Positions 50,813 through 61,929 of a DNA stretch of 64,000 nucleotides are shown here, one piece after another. A model generated the notes under the pieces. That model was not told where the DNA came from. It was given only the letters and a program-made list of their open reading frames with translations, and ran no database searches. The translations under genes were made by a program, and so were the position numbers. The number at the start of each line of letters is the position of its first letter. The first letter of the stretch is position 1. Source of the DNA: Vanessa cardui. Taxonomy: Eukaryota; Arthropoda; Insecta; Lepidoptera; Nymphalidae. The stretch is taken from NCBI RefSeq assembly GCF_905220365.1, contig NC_061138.1, positions 3,425,814 through 3,489,813 of the forward strand, written 5' to 3'.

Positions 50813-52129
50813 TGATTTATTGTCTTACTTAAGTAATGAATAAATGTATATTTCACTTCACTGTTAAGTACAATTGTATATCTTAATGTATTTCTAGGTT
50901 CCATTTATAAAAAAAAAATTTAATCGGAGAGCTTATTAAACAACATTTTATTTTATATAAATTTGTGTACAAAGAGATATAAATAGGAGAATAAAAAATA
51001 TAATCTCCCGCCAATTTTAAATTTAAAACCGTACTCGTTGGAACATTCTTTTCTAAATTAAGCCACGTCGTGCCGCAAAAGACGTTGCCGCCATTTTCTT
51101 TTTTCCACTCACTATCTGGAACTCGCAGCGTTCTTAGTATTTCATCGCTTTGTTCCGTTTCGTATTTCAACATTTAATTACTACTGTAAGTTCGACGGGA
51201 ATTATTTATTTAATTTCAATTTGTCCGTTGGTTTTCATTTTTGGCTGAAATGGGTATCGTACGCGCTCAATCGTCGTGTGAAGCATTCTGTAAGGAACGG
51301 ACACTCGATATTCGATCCAGTCCTATATAATGTTGTTAGTAAACTTACAGTACAAAATCCCAGAGTACCCAGATGTATGTACGTCATTTTAGCAAAGCTG
51401 AAAATTTAAGGGTTTCTAGTCTGCTATGTAGTTAAGACAATATGCGTAATTACTAGCTAACTAGCCCTTTCACAGGTAGCGCGAATTAAAGTTTTGTAAG
51501 ATCCTTGCTTATGAGAATATGAGTGTGGCGTTAAAGTAGAAACACTCATATATAAATCTGTTTTAAGAATATAGTCAAAAATTGATATTCATTATTGCCA
51601 TCCTATTTTCGTGGGGCTATACATCCGCCAGACGTTACAAAAATTGTTTTTGAATTAGATAAACTACGTTATACTAGCTCCGGGATCTTACTCTATTACT
51701 CTATTCGAGTGCGTCGCATGCGTTATAAATGATATATTTATTACAGTTAATTTCACATAGTAACACATATTTGAACATATCACGAATGTTGTTTTTTAAA
51801 AAACATATTACAATTCAATAATGACAGGCAATCAGTCCAAGTTCCGTGAGGCGGGTTTGTCATTGTGTTGTTACAAAAAATAATAAGTTTTTAAATACAT
51901 TACACTTATTAATTACTATATACTTGAATTATTTTGTAAAACTGACTGATTTGTTGTAACGATAGCATTAATGACTTTATAGTGGTTTTTTAAATGTAGC
52001 ACTCTGTAGATGGTGCTGATAAGATTTAAGTGTAATTTGACACGATTCTAATTTTAATTAAAATAAATACACAAAACTCTTGTTGATTATCAATTTCGTA
52101 AATGTTGAAGTACCATAGGAAAATTTATT

Positions 52130-52403
52130 TTTATTTATTTTTTTATTATATAAAATGGTAGAGGCGCTAACAGACCCCTTGATGCTATATAAGTATTGGT
52201 AGTGTAAGAAAGGTTAATTATTCACCCCTGTATAACATCGATGAGACACAAACCATAGGAACAAAGATGATATCCCTTGAGCCTGTAATTACACCGCCCC
52301 ACTTACCCTTCATACCGGAATACAACAACACAAATTATTGCTGCCTGGCGGTAGAATAATTGATGAGTGGCTGCTATCTAACCAGAGTATCTTGGCCTGG
52401 AGC
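52130..52403 (+). repeat. SINE-B copy, diverged
   Basis: TGATATCCCTTGAGCCTGTA, TACCGGAATACAACAACAC and GGCGGTAGAATAATTGATGA. First of a cluster of five + strand copies between 52.1 and 56.2 kb. Confidence 0.75.
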
Positions 52404-52487
52404 AAAATAAATCGCATTTTGTATTTATAGCCAGTATTCTTGGTATCCGTATAAACTTTATAACAATACCTCGTATGAATGCATCCT

Positions 52488-52780
52488 TTTATTTTTTTAT
52501 AGAATAGGTTGGCGGACGAGCATATGGGCCACCTGACAGTAAGTGGTCACCATCAACCATTGACAATGACGCTGTAAGAAATATTAACTATTCCTTATAT
52601 CGTCAATGTGCCACCAACCTTGGGAACTAAGATGCTATGTCCCTTGTGCCTGTAGTTACACTGACTCACACCCCTCAAACCGAAACACAACAATACTGCG
52701 TACTGTTGTTTAGCGGTAGAATATCTGTTGAGTGGGTGGTACCTACCCAGGCGGGCTTGCACAAAGCCTTACTACCAAGT
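52488..52780 (+). repeat. SINE-B copy, full length
   Basis: Runs from a T-rich start and AATAGGTTGGCGGACGAGCA to AAGCCTTACTACCAAGT. Good reference copy. The frame open across it is a repeat artefact. Confidence 0.92.
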
Positions 52781-53337
52781 AATCTCATTAACAATCACAA
52801 AAACGTTCTAATTGAAGATAATATTGGTGCATTCACATGCATTAGAAAATTTCTAAAGCTTCGGCTACACAAGCAATATCAAAGAGAATTTCAAGACCAA
52901 GCAGTGCACATAGGTCTTTGTTGCAACCCAGATGGCTCATCATTTTCCCTTTTACATACAAATTGCATTTGAATAGCTTAAGGCATATGAGCTTTTATGC
53001 ATTAAATAGGTCATCGTTCTAGACGTCTCGTTGCGTGGATATTTGTGTAACTGTTCGCTGATAAGTTGTCTTATAATGTTTGTCATTTATATGGAATTGA
53101 GATTTGACGCCATTTAATTCTCCTTTTAATAAACTTTAAATGGGTATTTACTATTACTATTTTAATCTAACATCACAACGAAAAATGGTGTGGTCACATT
53201 AAATATCAAAAACTATTTTGTGGATATTTAGTAGAGAGTTTTTTAAACATAAATAATATGTTACTATTATTTATTAAACCGGGTAACTTGTTTGGTTTTG
53301 TACTCCTTTGAACATTTTTTTTCTACATAAAAATAAA

Positions 53338-53596
53338 TAAATTTCCCACTGCTAGGCTAAAGCCTTCACTCTCTTTGAGGATAAGGTTTGAAGCTAATTG
53401 TACCACGCTGCTCCAATGCGGGTTGGTGGAATACACATGTGGCAGAATTTCGTTGAAATTAGACACATGCAAGTATACAGGCGCTTTCCTTCAGTGCGAA
53501 GTACGAGATGACTTATAAACACAAATTATTAATTCAGTGGTGCTTGCCGGAGTTTGAAATCGGAATCATCGGTTAAGATACACGCAGTTATCACGG
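53338..53596 (-). repeat. SINE-A copy, diverged
   Basis: Minus strand. Contains TTTCCCACTGCTAGGCTAAAG, TCCAATGCGGGTTGGTGGAA and CATCGGTTAAGATACACGC. Confidence 0.85.
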
Positions 53597-53974
53597 CTTT
53601 TTTCATAGTACATTAGTATAATACTTATTTGTAAATATACAAGCTTTATTTTAAGTATTTACTGAGCGATTATTTTTCTACTGAATATTTAAACGAATTT
53701 ACTTCAAGATTTTAATGACTCTTGTTGTCTTTGTATATTTCTGTTCGCGACAATTAATTATATTTTAAAAGTCCTTTAAATATTTTGTAATCTGTCAATT
53801 GATCTTTGAAGATTGCTAGAATCGCTATTATTTATCAAACATCGGTATTTAATTATTTTTCCAGTTTGAATATTGTGCAAGACAGTATTTTTAAAAACAA
53901 AAAGAACATCGAATCAGAGATTCCATGTTATATATTAATTTATAAATATATCGATCTTTGGAGATGATAAATAA

Positions 53975-54100
53975 ATTGGTACTGTAAGAAATGTTCACGA
54001 TTCCAAACACGGTCTAAGCGCATTGCGCCATATGTACCTTGTCTTGTAATGACGACTACAGTAGCCCACTTGCCCGTCATATATAAGAATGTAATAAAAA
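53975..54100 (+). repeat. SINE-B fragment, degenerate
   Basis: TGGTACTGTAAGAAATGTTC and TACAGTAGCCCACTTGCCC retain family order only weakly. Confidence 0.4.
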
Positions 54101-54714
54101 GTTTGATGATCGATAAAGTGATTAGCAAGTTGGACTTACATTTGTACATAAACGACATCCATATTTGACACTACTAAAATAACAGACTTCGTAACGCTCT
54201 CCGACGTATTTATCGAAAACAAATTTGATTGATTATTTTAGTGCAACTTAATTGGCTCATAACGCGATATAATATGATTACACATGTATGTTAAATCGCT
54301 TATTAAATAACACACACTACGAGCTCGCACGCACACATACACATACAAAAACATTGATTAATTTTTTAAAGTCCTCTATAGTAAGTCGCGTGATGCGATA
54401 CCCGAACTCGTATAATGAAAGCGTTATATTATCTACGTGTATATGCCGCCCTATCCCTTTAAACCTTTGTATAACCCAGAAATACACATCCCCGGACCGT
54501 TACAACGTTTCCGTGAAATGAGATGAAAATATTTAATGTTAAAAGCGAAACGCAATATTTCTCGCCTCATTTTACAACTCGCCGACCCCAGCTTCGACCT
54601 TAAATTATAATATTATGTAGTGTAAAAATGTACTAGGAAATACTATGGATGTTTACTAGCGGTTAAAGTGAACATAGCTCGGTTCGCACTTTGTTTGTAG
54701 TAATATTACTAACG

Positions 54715-54722
54715 TGACGTCA
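54715..54722. promoter_or_regulatory. Perfect CRE palindrome TGACGTCA
   Basis: Consensus site, 180 bp upstream of a SINE-B cluster. Confidence 0.3.
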
Positions 54723-54894
54723 TGAAATGTATCACTGTTATATTACGAACAAAATAGCGATACACGTTTTCCTGCCTTTGTATTTATGTATACCAATTTT
54801 CATGACGATCGGTTGAACAGTTGATTAATTGATGAGCTGCAACGCCATCTAACTTAAATTATTTGTACTAACTTTTATGGTGATCGGTAAAACA

Positions 54895-55472
54895 TTGTTT
54901 TTTTTTGGTAAGTAGTTTGGTAGGCAATATTGTCATCATTGGACATTGGCGCTGTAATATTAAGCATTCATTATATCGCCAATATGCCGCCAACCTTGGC
55001 GAACTAAGATGTTATGTCCCTAGTGTCTATTACACTCGCTTATTCATCCTAAATTCTGGAACACAACGATATTAAGTAACTACAGTTTGGTGGAAAAAGT
55101 TTTTTTTTTGTGATATAGGTTGGCGGACGAGTATATGGGCTACCTGATGGTAAGTGGTCACCATCGCCCATAGACAATGACGCTGCAAAAAATATTAACT
55201 ATTCCTTACATCGTCAATGTGCCACCAACCTTGGGAACTAAGATGTTACAAGGGACACCTTGTGCCTGTAGTTACACTGGCTCAGTCACCCTTCAGACCG
55301 GAACACAACAATACTGAGTACTGGTATTTGGCGGTAGAATAACTGATGAGTGGGTGGTACCTACCCAGACGGGCTTGCACAAAGCCCTACCACCAAGTGT
55401 TTGTGATGTTTGCGCAACCTAAAAGTGCCCAACCCAAACGGGTTTGCACAAATCCCACCACCAAATAATTCC
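54895..55472 (+). repeat. SINE-B copy, split by a younger SINE-B
   Basis: Left part 54895-55099 (GCCGCCAACCTTGGCGAAC ... GTTTGGTGGAAAAAG) stops mid-element. The missing 3' end, CAAACGGGTTTGCACAAATC CC, resumes after the inner copy, at about 55410-55472. Confidence 0.65.
55100..55398 (+). repeat. SINE-B copy, full length, nested in an older one
   Basis: From the T-run and ATATAGGTTGGCGGACGAGT to AAGCCCTACCACCAAGT. Closest in appearance to the copy at 52488-52780, so relatively young. Confidence 0.9.
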
Positions 55473-55977
55473 AAGTTCAATTGTATTCGAATCGAAAACT
55501 AGTTATAAATTAATAATGCTTTGTATATTTCTATATATAAATAATAGCCGTTTAATAATTGTATAATTGTATAAATTAATCGACTTATCTACCAGTTAAT
55601 TAGTATTGTCTACATTCTCATGCTAAGTTTTGATCTTTGGTGCCTCCATATTGGTTCCATATATTATACTATTTGGTATTTTCAACACGTGACGACTATG
55701 ATTTTAATTAATCGAACGGCAAAATTAATTTCACGTTAATTAATTTACGAAACCTATCAATTAAGACAATATTATACATTTTCTTGTATATCGTATTTAC
55801 AGCTAAATTGTGGAGCGTGTTTTAGTATTATTACGCTTTTATGAAAAAGTGAGTCTTCTTTTCTTTTATGCGAAGTAATTTAAAACCACCTAATAAGTTA
55901 ACATTGTGTTTTGTTTTAAAGATTTATGCTTTATTTAAGAGTATCATTATAATATAAACTAATGATAAATATATTTG

Positions 55978-56200
55978 GTAACATGGCTTGGCGGACTATA
56001 AAATGAGGAATTTCAACCATAGCCAATGTGCTACGAACCTTAAGAACTAAGATGTTATATCCCTTGTGCCTGTGCATGATACTGGTTCATTCAACTCTTC
56101 AAACCGAAACACTATACTATACTGACAATCGGTTCTAAAATATATGATGAGTAGGTGATACCTACCCAGACAGGCTCTTGAGAAGAAAAGATCTTGGGTT
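55978..56200 (+). repeat. SINE-B copy, diverged
   Basis: GCTTGGCGGACTATAAAATG, AACTAAGATGTTATATCCCT and GATACCTACCCAGACAGGC. Confidence 0.78.
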
Positions 56201-56324
56201 ACATATTCAAACTTTAACAATATAAAAGACTTATCAAAATATAGTATGGCTTGATGGTCTTTTATTGTGGTATAAAATAATATTTATATAATAATATAAT
56301 AAAATATCATATCGAGATATTCTT

Positions 56325-56450
56325 ATGAGGAATTGCATGTTTGGTTTTCTGATCTATGAATTTCCGACACATGTATCCACCAAGCTTTGCTACAAAGCTT
56401 ATCAAGAAGAAGACGAATCCTAAGCCCAGTAGTGGAATGGTTACGGGATG
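56325..56450 (+). repeat. SINE-A 3' half, degenerate
   Basis: GGAATTGCATGTTTGGTTTT, CGACACATGTATCCACCAAG and CCTAAGCCCAGTAGTGGAAT follow the family order with many changes. Confidence 0.5.
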
Positions 56451-57099
56451 TTTCTTTTACTTTATTTCATATGAATTTTTAATTTGGAACCCTATCTCAA
56501 ATCTCAAACTTTAGTCACATTCCGTCGAACGTTGTTTACAATGTAAATAACGAGAGTATTCGTTCTTATATTTAAAAAAAAGAAACTTCAGTGATAATTT
56601 CAACGTGAACTTAGTTTCAAATATGCATCCATAACAATGCTTCAATATTTTTTAAGTATGAAATGCAAACAAGAGTTATGTGGAAGTTCATCATTCTGCG
56701 GTAAAATTTCACTCAGTCTATATTTTTAGAACGTAGAAACCGCCACAAAAGATTCGACTTACAGTTACATGTAATAAGGCTCAAGATCGCGTGATCGTTT
56801 CAAATTTTTCGAGCTAAAGGTTTGAATTAACGTCAGCCTTATCATTAGGTGTTAAGGTGCATTATCATAAAACCTGGCACGAGTGATAAAATTTACCCTA
56901 ACTTGATATTAATTACGCAGCCTGCTTCCAGACTGGCCGCAAATTGTAATATATAGTACCACTCGTTATATTAACTGCCCATATAAATTAATCTATGATT
57001 GTAACATTGATACCGTATTGTTTGATTTGATCTTGTGTTATAATAGCAATATTAGATTTTTTTTTAATTAGGATTAATTTCATCTATGTATAAAGTTCG

Positions 57100-57372
57100 A
57101 TGTGCTCAGTAAGGCGAGACAGTATTTCAGGTCGGCGTATAGCCTTAGACTTTAGAAGGCGCAAATTCGGATACACATATGCGCAGCCTCTGCCATTAGA
57201 CCGAATTATATTTAGAGCTGATCAATTTGTCGGCGATCAAGCTATATCTTATCGACTCAATATTCGTAGAGGATGTGGAATCACTCCACTGATCTTTGCA
57301 GTTTTCACGAATAACTTTCCCAGATATTGTGCCAGAATTCCAAATTCTCTCCACAACTCCTTGATGTCCTAA
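57100..57372 (+). pseudogene. Possible degenerate non-LTR reverse transcriptase fragment
   Basis: A 90-codon frame contains LNIRRGCGITPLIFAVFTNN, loosely like the RGxxQGSxLSPLLFxxYxND motif of jockey/R1-type RTs. The preceding DQFVGDQAISYR fits the upstream strand. No YADD motif follows, and neighbouring frames are closed. Suggestive only. Confidence 0.3.
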
Positions 57373-57812
57373 AAGACACAACCTCCCTCTACCCGGATTT
57401 AGAATTAAAACTTCTTAACATATAATATCATCAAATTTTGTTTTTATTTAAACTCTGATACAAAAATATTTATATATAAAATAATAATGTTATCTTAAAT
57501 ATAGTCGTATATGACTATTTATAACTATAATACGATTTGGGGAAGCCAATTAAATGCTACTCTGACATCAGAAGGAATGAATTAAATAATCCTTCGTAAT
57601 GAAGCTAACTATAAAGGCCATACGAGGAAACCAACTAAGAAATGACAAGAGTTTGAGGATAATTAATGTAGTTTGACTAAGTCTTATAATATATTCTATA
57701 TATATTTTAGTCAGTCGCTTTTTCATCATATGTATTAAATTAATTTGACCATAAAGACCCACTGAGTTTCTTTCGCCGGTTCTTCTTCTAGGTCAGGGGT
57801 GTTTCCTTTTCC

Positions 57813-57868
57813 GAATCGGTGGTATTAAGTGTAATAGCAGAGGCTATTACACTTAATACCACCGATTC
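57813..57868. repeat. 26-bp perfect hairpin with AGAG loop
   Basis: Arms 57813-57838 (GAATCGGTGGTATTAAGTG...) and 57843-57868 are exact reverse complements; the loop AGAG is 57839-57842. Confidence 0.93.
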
Positions 57869-57892
57869 AATTTAGTTTATTCTTACTTTATT

Positions 57893-57932
57893 AATTACTT
57901 TATTCAATATAGAGATATTGAATAAAGTAATT
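57893..57932. repeat. 18-bp perfect hairpin with AGAG loop
   Basis: Arms 57893-57910 (AATTACTTTATTCAATAT) and 57915-57932 are exact reverse complements; the loop AGAG is 57911-57914. Confidence 0.93.
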
Positions 57933-58529
57933 TGAGTTTGAATTTACAGGCAAGCGTTGCCGGTGATCGACCATGGGTTGTTTTAAAACATTAATGTATG
58001 TATGCACATCGTTGCGATCATCAAATACTATTACGGTTATAGCGTAGCAACTGTTATTATACCTTAATAGAACCCCTGGTATCTTACTGATGTTTTATAC
58101 ACACAAAAATGACAGTTGATTGGCTTGAACGTCTATGTCCACTAATATTAGACTACTTTCAAAGAGATTTATGTATGTGGTATACTATGAAGTAAGGTTT
58201 GAAAGGATAAAATTTTACTCCAACGCATTTTTTTCTTCGTAAGCAATAAACTTCCCACAACAGGGTCAAAGACCTCTGATGCACCATGCCGCTGCATTAT
58301 GGATACGTGAAATAATTTGACACGTTCAATATTGTCATGTGTCGGGTCACATGGACGGTCGGACACAAATTGAGAACTCGATGCTTGTTCGGATTGGAAC
58401 GTGATCTATCGTTGGGCCGTCTTGCCTCGGTCGTTTTATCAGTGGACGTCTCATTTTTGCGTATGTTGAAATGATGCCGCAAACTCTTTGATATGTTCCA
58501 AGTACTCACTTGGTCGTAGGACTTTTCGA

Positions 58530-58735
58530 ACGAGTAGGTAAGATTAGTCACTTAATCATCAGATATTCTATCACCGAACAATAATATTTAGTATTGCTGT
58601 GTGTGTTGTTCGACTGATTGGTGGTGCATTGATGATGTATGAAATAGTTAATGTTTGTACCAATGTCTAAAAGTGATTCCATTCATCAATAGATGACAAA
58701 TATGATCGTCCGCCTGCCTTGTAAAAGAGCCATCT
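58530..58735 (-). repeat. SINE-B copy, degenerate
   Basis: ATCATCAGATATTCTATCAC, GGTGGTGCATTGATGATGTA and ATGATCGTCCGCCTGCC in minus-strand order. Confidence 0.65.
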
Positions 58736-58797
58736 CATAGGTTTTAATTGGATACAAATTCCATATGACCTGGCACCAGATCCAGTGCTATAAATAT

Positions 58798-58873
58798 GCT
58801 TGCCGGCGAATGAAATCATTGCTAGCAAACCTACATATTATAAGTGAAATTCTGCTGCATACGTTTCTGCACC
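58798..58873 (+). repeat. SINE-A body fragment, degenerate
   Basis: GCTTGCCGGCGAATGAAATC through AAACCTACAT and GAAATTCTGCTGCATACG parallels the body of SINE-A. Weak. Confidence 0.35.
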
Positions 58874-59304
58874 ATAACATACTTAAGCTGCAAGCTTTCT
58901 CAAATAAAAAAGTTTTAAACCAGAAGTGTAACATTTACCGGATGTTACTTTATACAAATGCGTTACTCCTATAACGCGCCGTTGTCGAGTAAAAAGTTTT
59001 CAATAACGAAGTTACGTGCACTTCACAGAAGCACCGCGTAATACGTAGATTTAACCTAGTTATCCGATCAGTTGCCATGACAACGAAGTATACCTACTCA
59101 CACGAGACTTTATCGTGTAGAAATTTGATTATCATAGATTGTTTTTGCTCAAGATTGTTGTTCGATATTACTTGTTCCCGTCTACATATCCTGTACTTAA
59201 TATAAAGCTTATCATCACTGTCGTAATGGACTAACATAACTCGCTTATCAAATTACGATTGGTCCCTTTCTTTTCGTTTTTTTTTTCAATGACATTAATA
59301 ATCT

Positions 59305-59340
59305 AGTTTTAAACATACACATTTGTGTATGTTCAAAACT
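59305..59340. repeat. 17-bp hairpin, 2-nt spacer, one mismatch
   Basis: Arms 59305-59321 (AGTTTTAAACATACACA) and 59324-59340 pair at 16 of 17 positions. Confidence 0.88.
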
Positions 59341-60846
59341 GTACTTGTACATCAATGTAATTAACAATAATTGAGTTTTTCAAAAGAATTTTCAGTTGCT
59401 CCTTTTTTTTTAATATTGCAGCATTATGGTATATGCTTTCCTTAAAAATTTCTTATGTTAAGCACCCAAAAAAAAAAAAATTTATTAAAAACTATATTTA
59501 TAAGGTTCTCTTCTGAAGTAAGGACGTATTTTTCGTTAATAATTCAAACGTTAGTGACGGTAAATCGTAAAAATAATTGTTATACACAGTAACCGCCCCG
59601 TTACAGTTTGAATATATGTAAGTATAGATGTAATTACATTGTACATAACCCGTAATGTTAATGATAGCCAATGACAATAGCCAGGATCAGGCCTACACGT
59701 TATTACCCCATTATATATCATCCCTCGTAATGTAAGCCTTATATTCATGTCGTAGAGTCCAATTTCGAAAACTCGAAATATTCTTCCGGTGATCGATTGC
59801 GAATTGTAACTCAGAAGACATCTTTACTTTTTTGTTACTCAAAATGAACCTAAAAACAGGACGTATATGGTTTACATTAGTTTTGATGAAATTATACAAA
59901 ATTAAAATTTACGGTCATCAATAATACGGGATGAATCAAATAGATTATATTCAACGAAGAAGAATGGAGAATTATATATTAAATTATCTAAACATAGACC
60001 AATAGAGGAAAATTGAAAAGAATGCATTGTCTATATAATTATTGTAGGCGTTACTTACGTAGGCATCTTTTAATACGTATATTTTTTTAATGAATTAACT
60101 ATAAAAGAAGCACACGCTGTTATATACCAACTCATCGTACATAAGCGTCAAGTATTATTCGAATCCCTTAAGCAGCTTAGACTTTTTTATGTTTTTTTCT
60201 GTTAATTTGTTTTTTTTTTTCAATATTTATCGTTACTTGAATATCTGTTTATATGTGTGTCCTTATTAGTAATGCGTGGATGAATCATGACCTGATGCTT
60301 TGGTGTTATTATGAAAAGTTAAAACGTGATAAATCTTTTAGTCCGTTTCCATTGTCCTAAGTGAAATTCTTGCAATAAATATAATTAAATTAAATTTCCT
60401 CACATAAGCTATTTTAAAATGGAATATATCTACCTAAGTATTAATTACCGTTCAAAACTTTGTCCCAATCGACCAAGAACCGAAATTCAGTTCAATATAG
60501 GTATATCTTAACCGGTGGAAACGAGAGAAATAATGTCAGTTTTGTTGCTTAATCAAATTTCGTTCAGTTCGACCGAGGGTGGAATTTCATTTCGGGAATT
60601 AACATTTCACTATCTTCATTTTACTGGCGTTTTAAGATTTGGGAAGATATTTCCACAATTCGCAACTCGATGTAGGATTGTCTTGCAAATCGCTTTTCGG
60701 AATTCATTGTTTTGTTCAAGGTTTTGTACTTTCATTATGAATTGTGCATTCTAGTCAAGTTCTAAGTTAAATGTAATCATAATTAGTACTCAAGATAAGA
60801 CTTACCTATCTTCAAATTTACTTACATACCAACAAAATAAACAAAA

Positions 60847-61080
60847 CGACGACCTCCGTGGTCGAGTGGTGTGTATACCGGTTTTCATGGGTACGCCACT
60901 ATGAGGGTTCAATTCCCGGCCAAGTCGATGTAGATTACCATTAGTTTTCTATGTTGTCTTGGCTCTGGGTGTTTGTGGTACCGTCGTTACTTCTGATTTT
61001 CATAACACAAGTGCTTCAGCTACTTACACTGGGATCAGAGTAATGTATGTTATGCTGTCTCTTATTTATTTATTTATATA
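60847..61080 (+). repeat. tRNA-headed SINE of a third type
   Basis: Head CGACCTCCGTGGTCGAGTGG (A-box-like) and GGTTCAATTCCCGG (B-box, 60906-60919), body with GTTTTCTATGTTGTCTTGGC and GTTTGTGGTACCGTCGTTAC, and a (TTTA)n end. This is a common lepidopteran SINE layout, distinct from SINE-A. It sits 220 bp upstream of the Ig2 exon. Confidence 0.85.
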
Positions 61081-61302
61081 AAAATATGCTTCTATAAACA
61101 TGGTCTAACTTGTACTATTTGAAGATACAATTCCCAATTGTCAAACTCCTTACTTGTAATTGTTCAATAACTGCAAATAATAAATGAAATATATTTTGTC
61201 AATACATTTTGATGATAGCTTTTAGTACCATATCCTCTAAAGATCCTCATCTAATAACTACGAGAATTATAACAATTCACTAAAAGCAATTTTTCTTTAC
61301 AG

Positions 61303-61497
61303 CCGATAAGGTTCCACCAGGATTCCCCAGCATCGTGCCGCCCTCGTCTACAATGGTGGTCGAAGTTGGTCACACCGCGACGCTGCCATGCCAAGCCAGT
61401 GGTAGCCCTTCGCCTCGTGTTCGCTGGCTCTGGAACTCGTTGCCATTGGACGTTGCGTCCAACCCTAGATACGCCCTGCTGAATGATAAAATGCATG
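61303..61497 (+). CDS. Lar: Lar exon: N-terminal half of Ig domain 2
   Basis: This exon joins the one ending at 18763: G plus CC gives Ala, then DKVPPGFPSIVPP. It has 2 + 64 codons + 1 bases. It encodes the Ig1-Ig2 linker and the start of Ig2: VVEVGHTATLPCQASGSPSP holds the first Ig2 cysteine, and VRWLWN holds the core tryptophan. ASNPRYALLNDKMH matches SNPRYSL of fly Lar. The partner cysteine (YECVAEN-type motif) must lie in the next exon, beyond base 64000. The acceptor is TTTCTTTACAG| and the donor G|GTAAGT, both strong. The exon stops within Ig2 near the place where vertebrate type IIa RPTPs insert microexon A (family knowledge). It lies 42.5 kb from the previous exon. Confidence 0.95.
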
Positions 61498-61929
61498 GTA
61501 AGTACTTTTATATTAAATAATCTATTTAAATTAATCTGATAAAACGAGTAGTAGAAAGAGGCTGGCTATGCCGGTTGATATAATGATTACAAATTTTGTA
61601 CTGGACATTTTCTCAACCCTTGCATAGTAATGCAATATCTGATGATGTACCTTGCGGGAAATGCAAAATCATTTTCATTAAGTTTCATGGAATATTTTGG
61701 ACTCTGATAATTTAAATTAAACGCTTGCTCTTCAGTCGCTTGACACCGGCTATTAATGATTTTTTCGTTTTCGAAGTATATTTAAACAAAAGCTTTCCGA
61801 CCAATTAAGTTAATTTAAAGAGGTCGTATCCTAAACTATGATCCATAAAATATATAAACTTTTTTTTATTCGTTTAAATAAAAATCTTTCAAATTCTTTA
61901 ATGATGAAAATATTTTCCTCGAGTCAACG

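Larger units (their letters stand above)
57752..57945 (+). repeat. Retroposon C copy with internal double palindrome
   Basis: GAGTTTCTTTCGCCGGTTC and TTTTCCGAATCGGTGGTATT at the 5' side, and ATTGAATAAAGTAATTTGAG at the 3' side. Between them is an extra inverted segment (57843-57910). Confidence 0.8.
18764..61302 (+). other. Giant Lar intron between Ig1 and Ig2 (42,539 bp)
   Basis: A phase-1 intron from GTAAGC to TTTACAG containing the RTE LINE and most of the SINE and Helitron copies, listed separately. Stretches where I see no gene or known repeat: 18764-20527, 20936-21764, 23068-24735, 26141-28430 (apart from the block at 26760-26980), 28641-29349, 29436-30504, 31751-34481, 37545-38794, 40727-41719, 41978-42884, 43711-46416, 46663-47477, 47761-48769, 48846-50639, 50813-52129, 56451-57099 and 58874-60846. 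These are AT-rich, with short ORFs of no recognisable family. Large 5'-proximal introns are common in Lar-type genes and often hold enhancers (inference). Confidence 0.9.

Noticed and set aside
52637..52972. 111-codon frame as a gene
   Set aside because: Starts inside a full-length SINE-B copy; repeat-derived.
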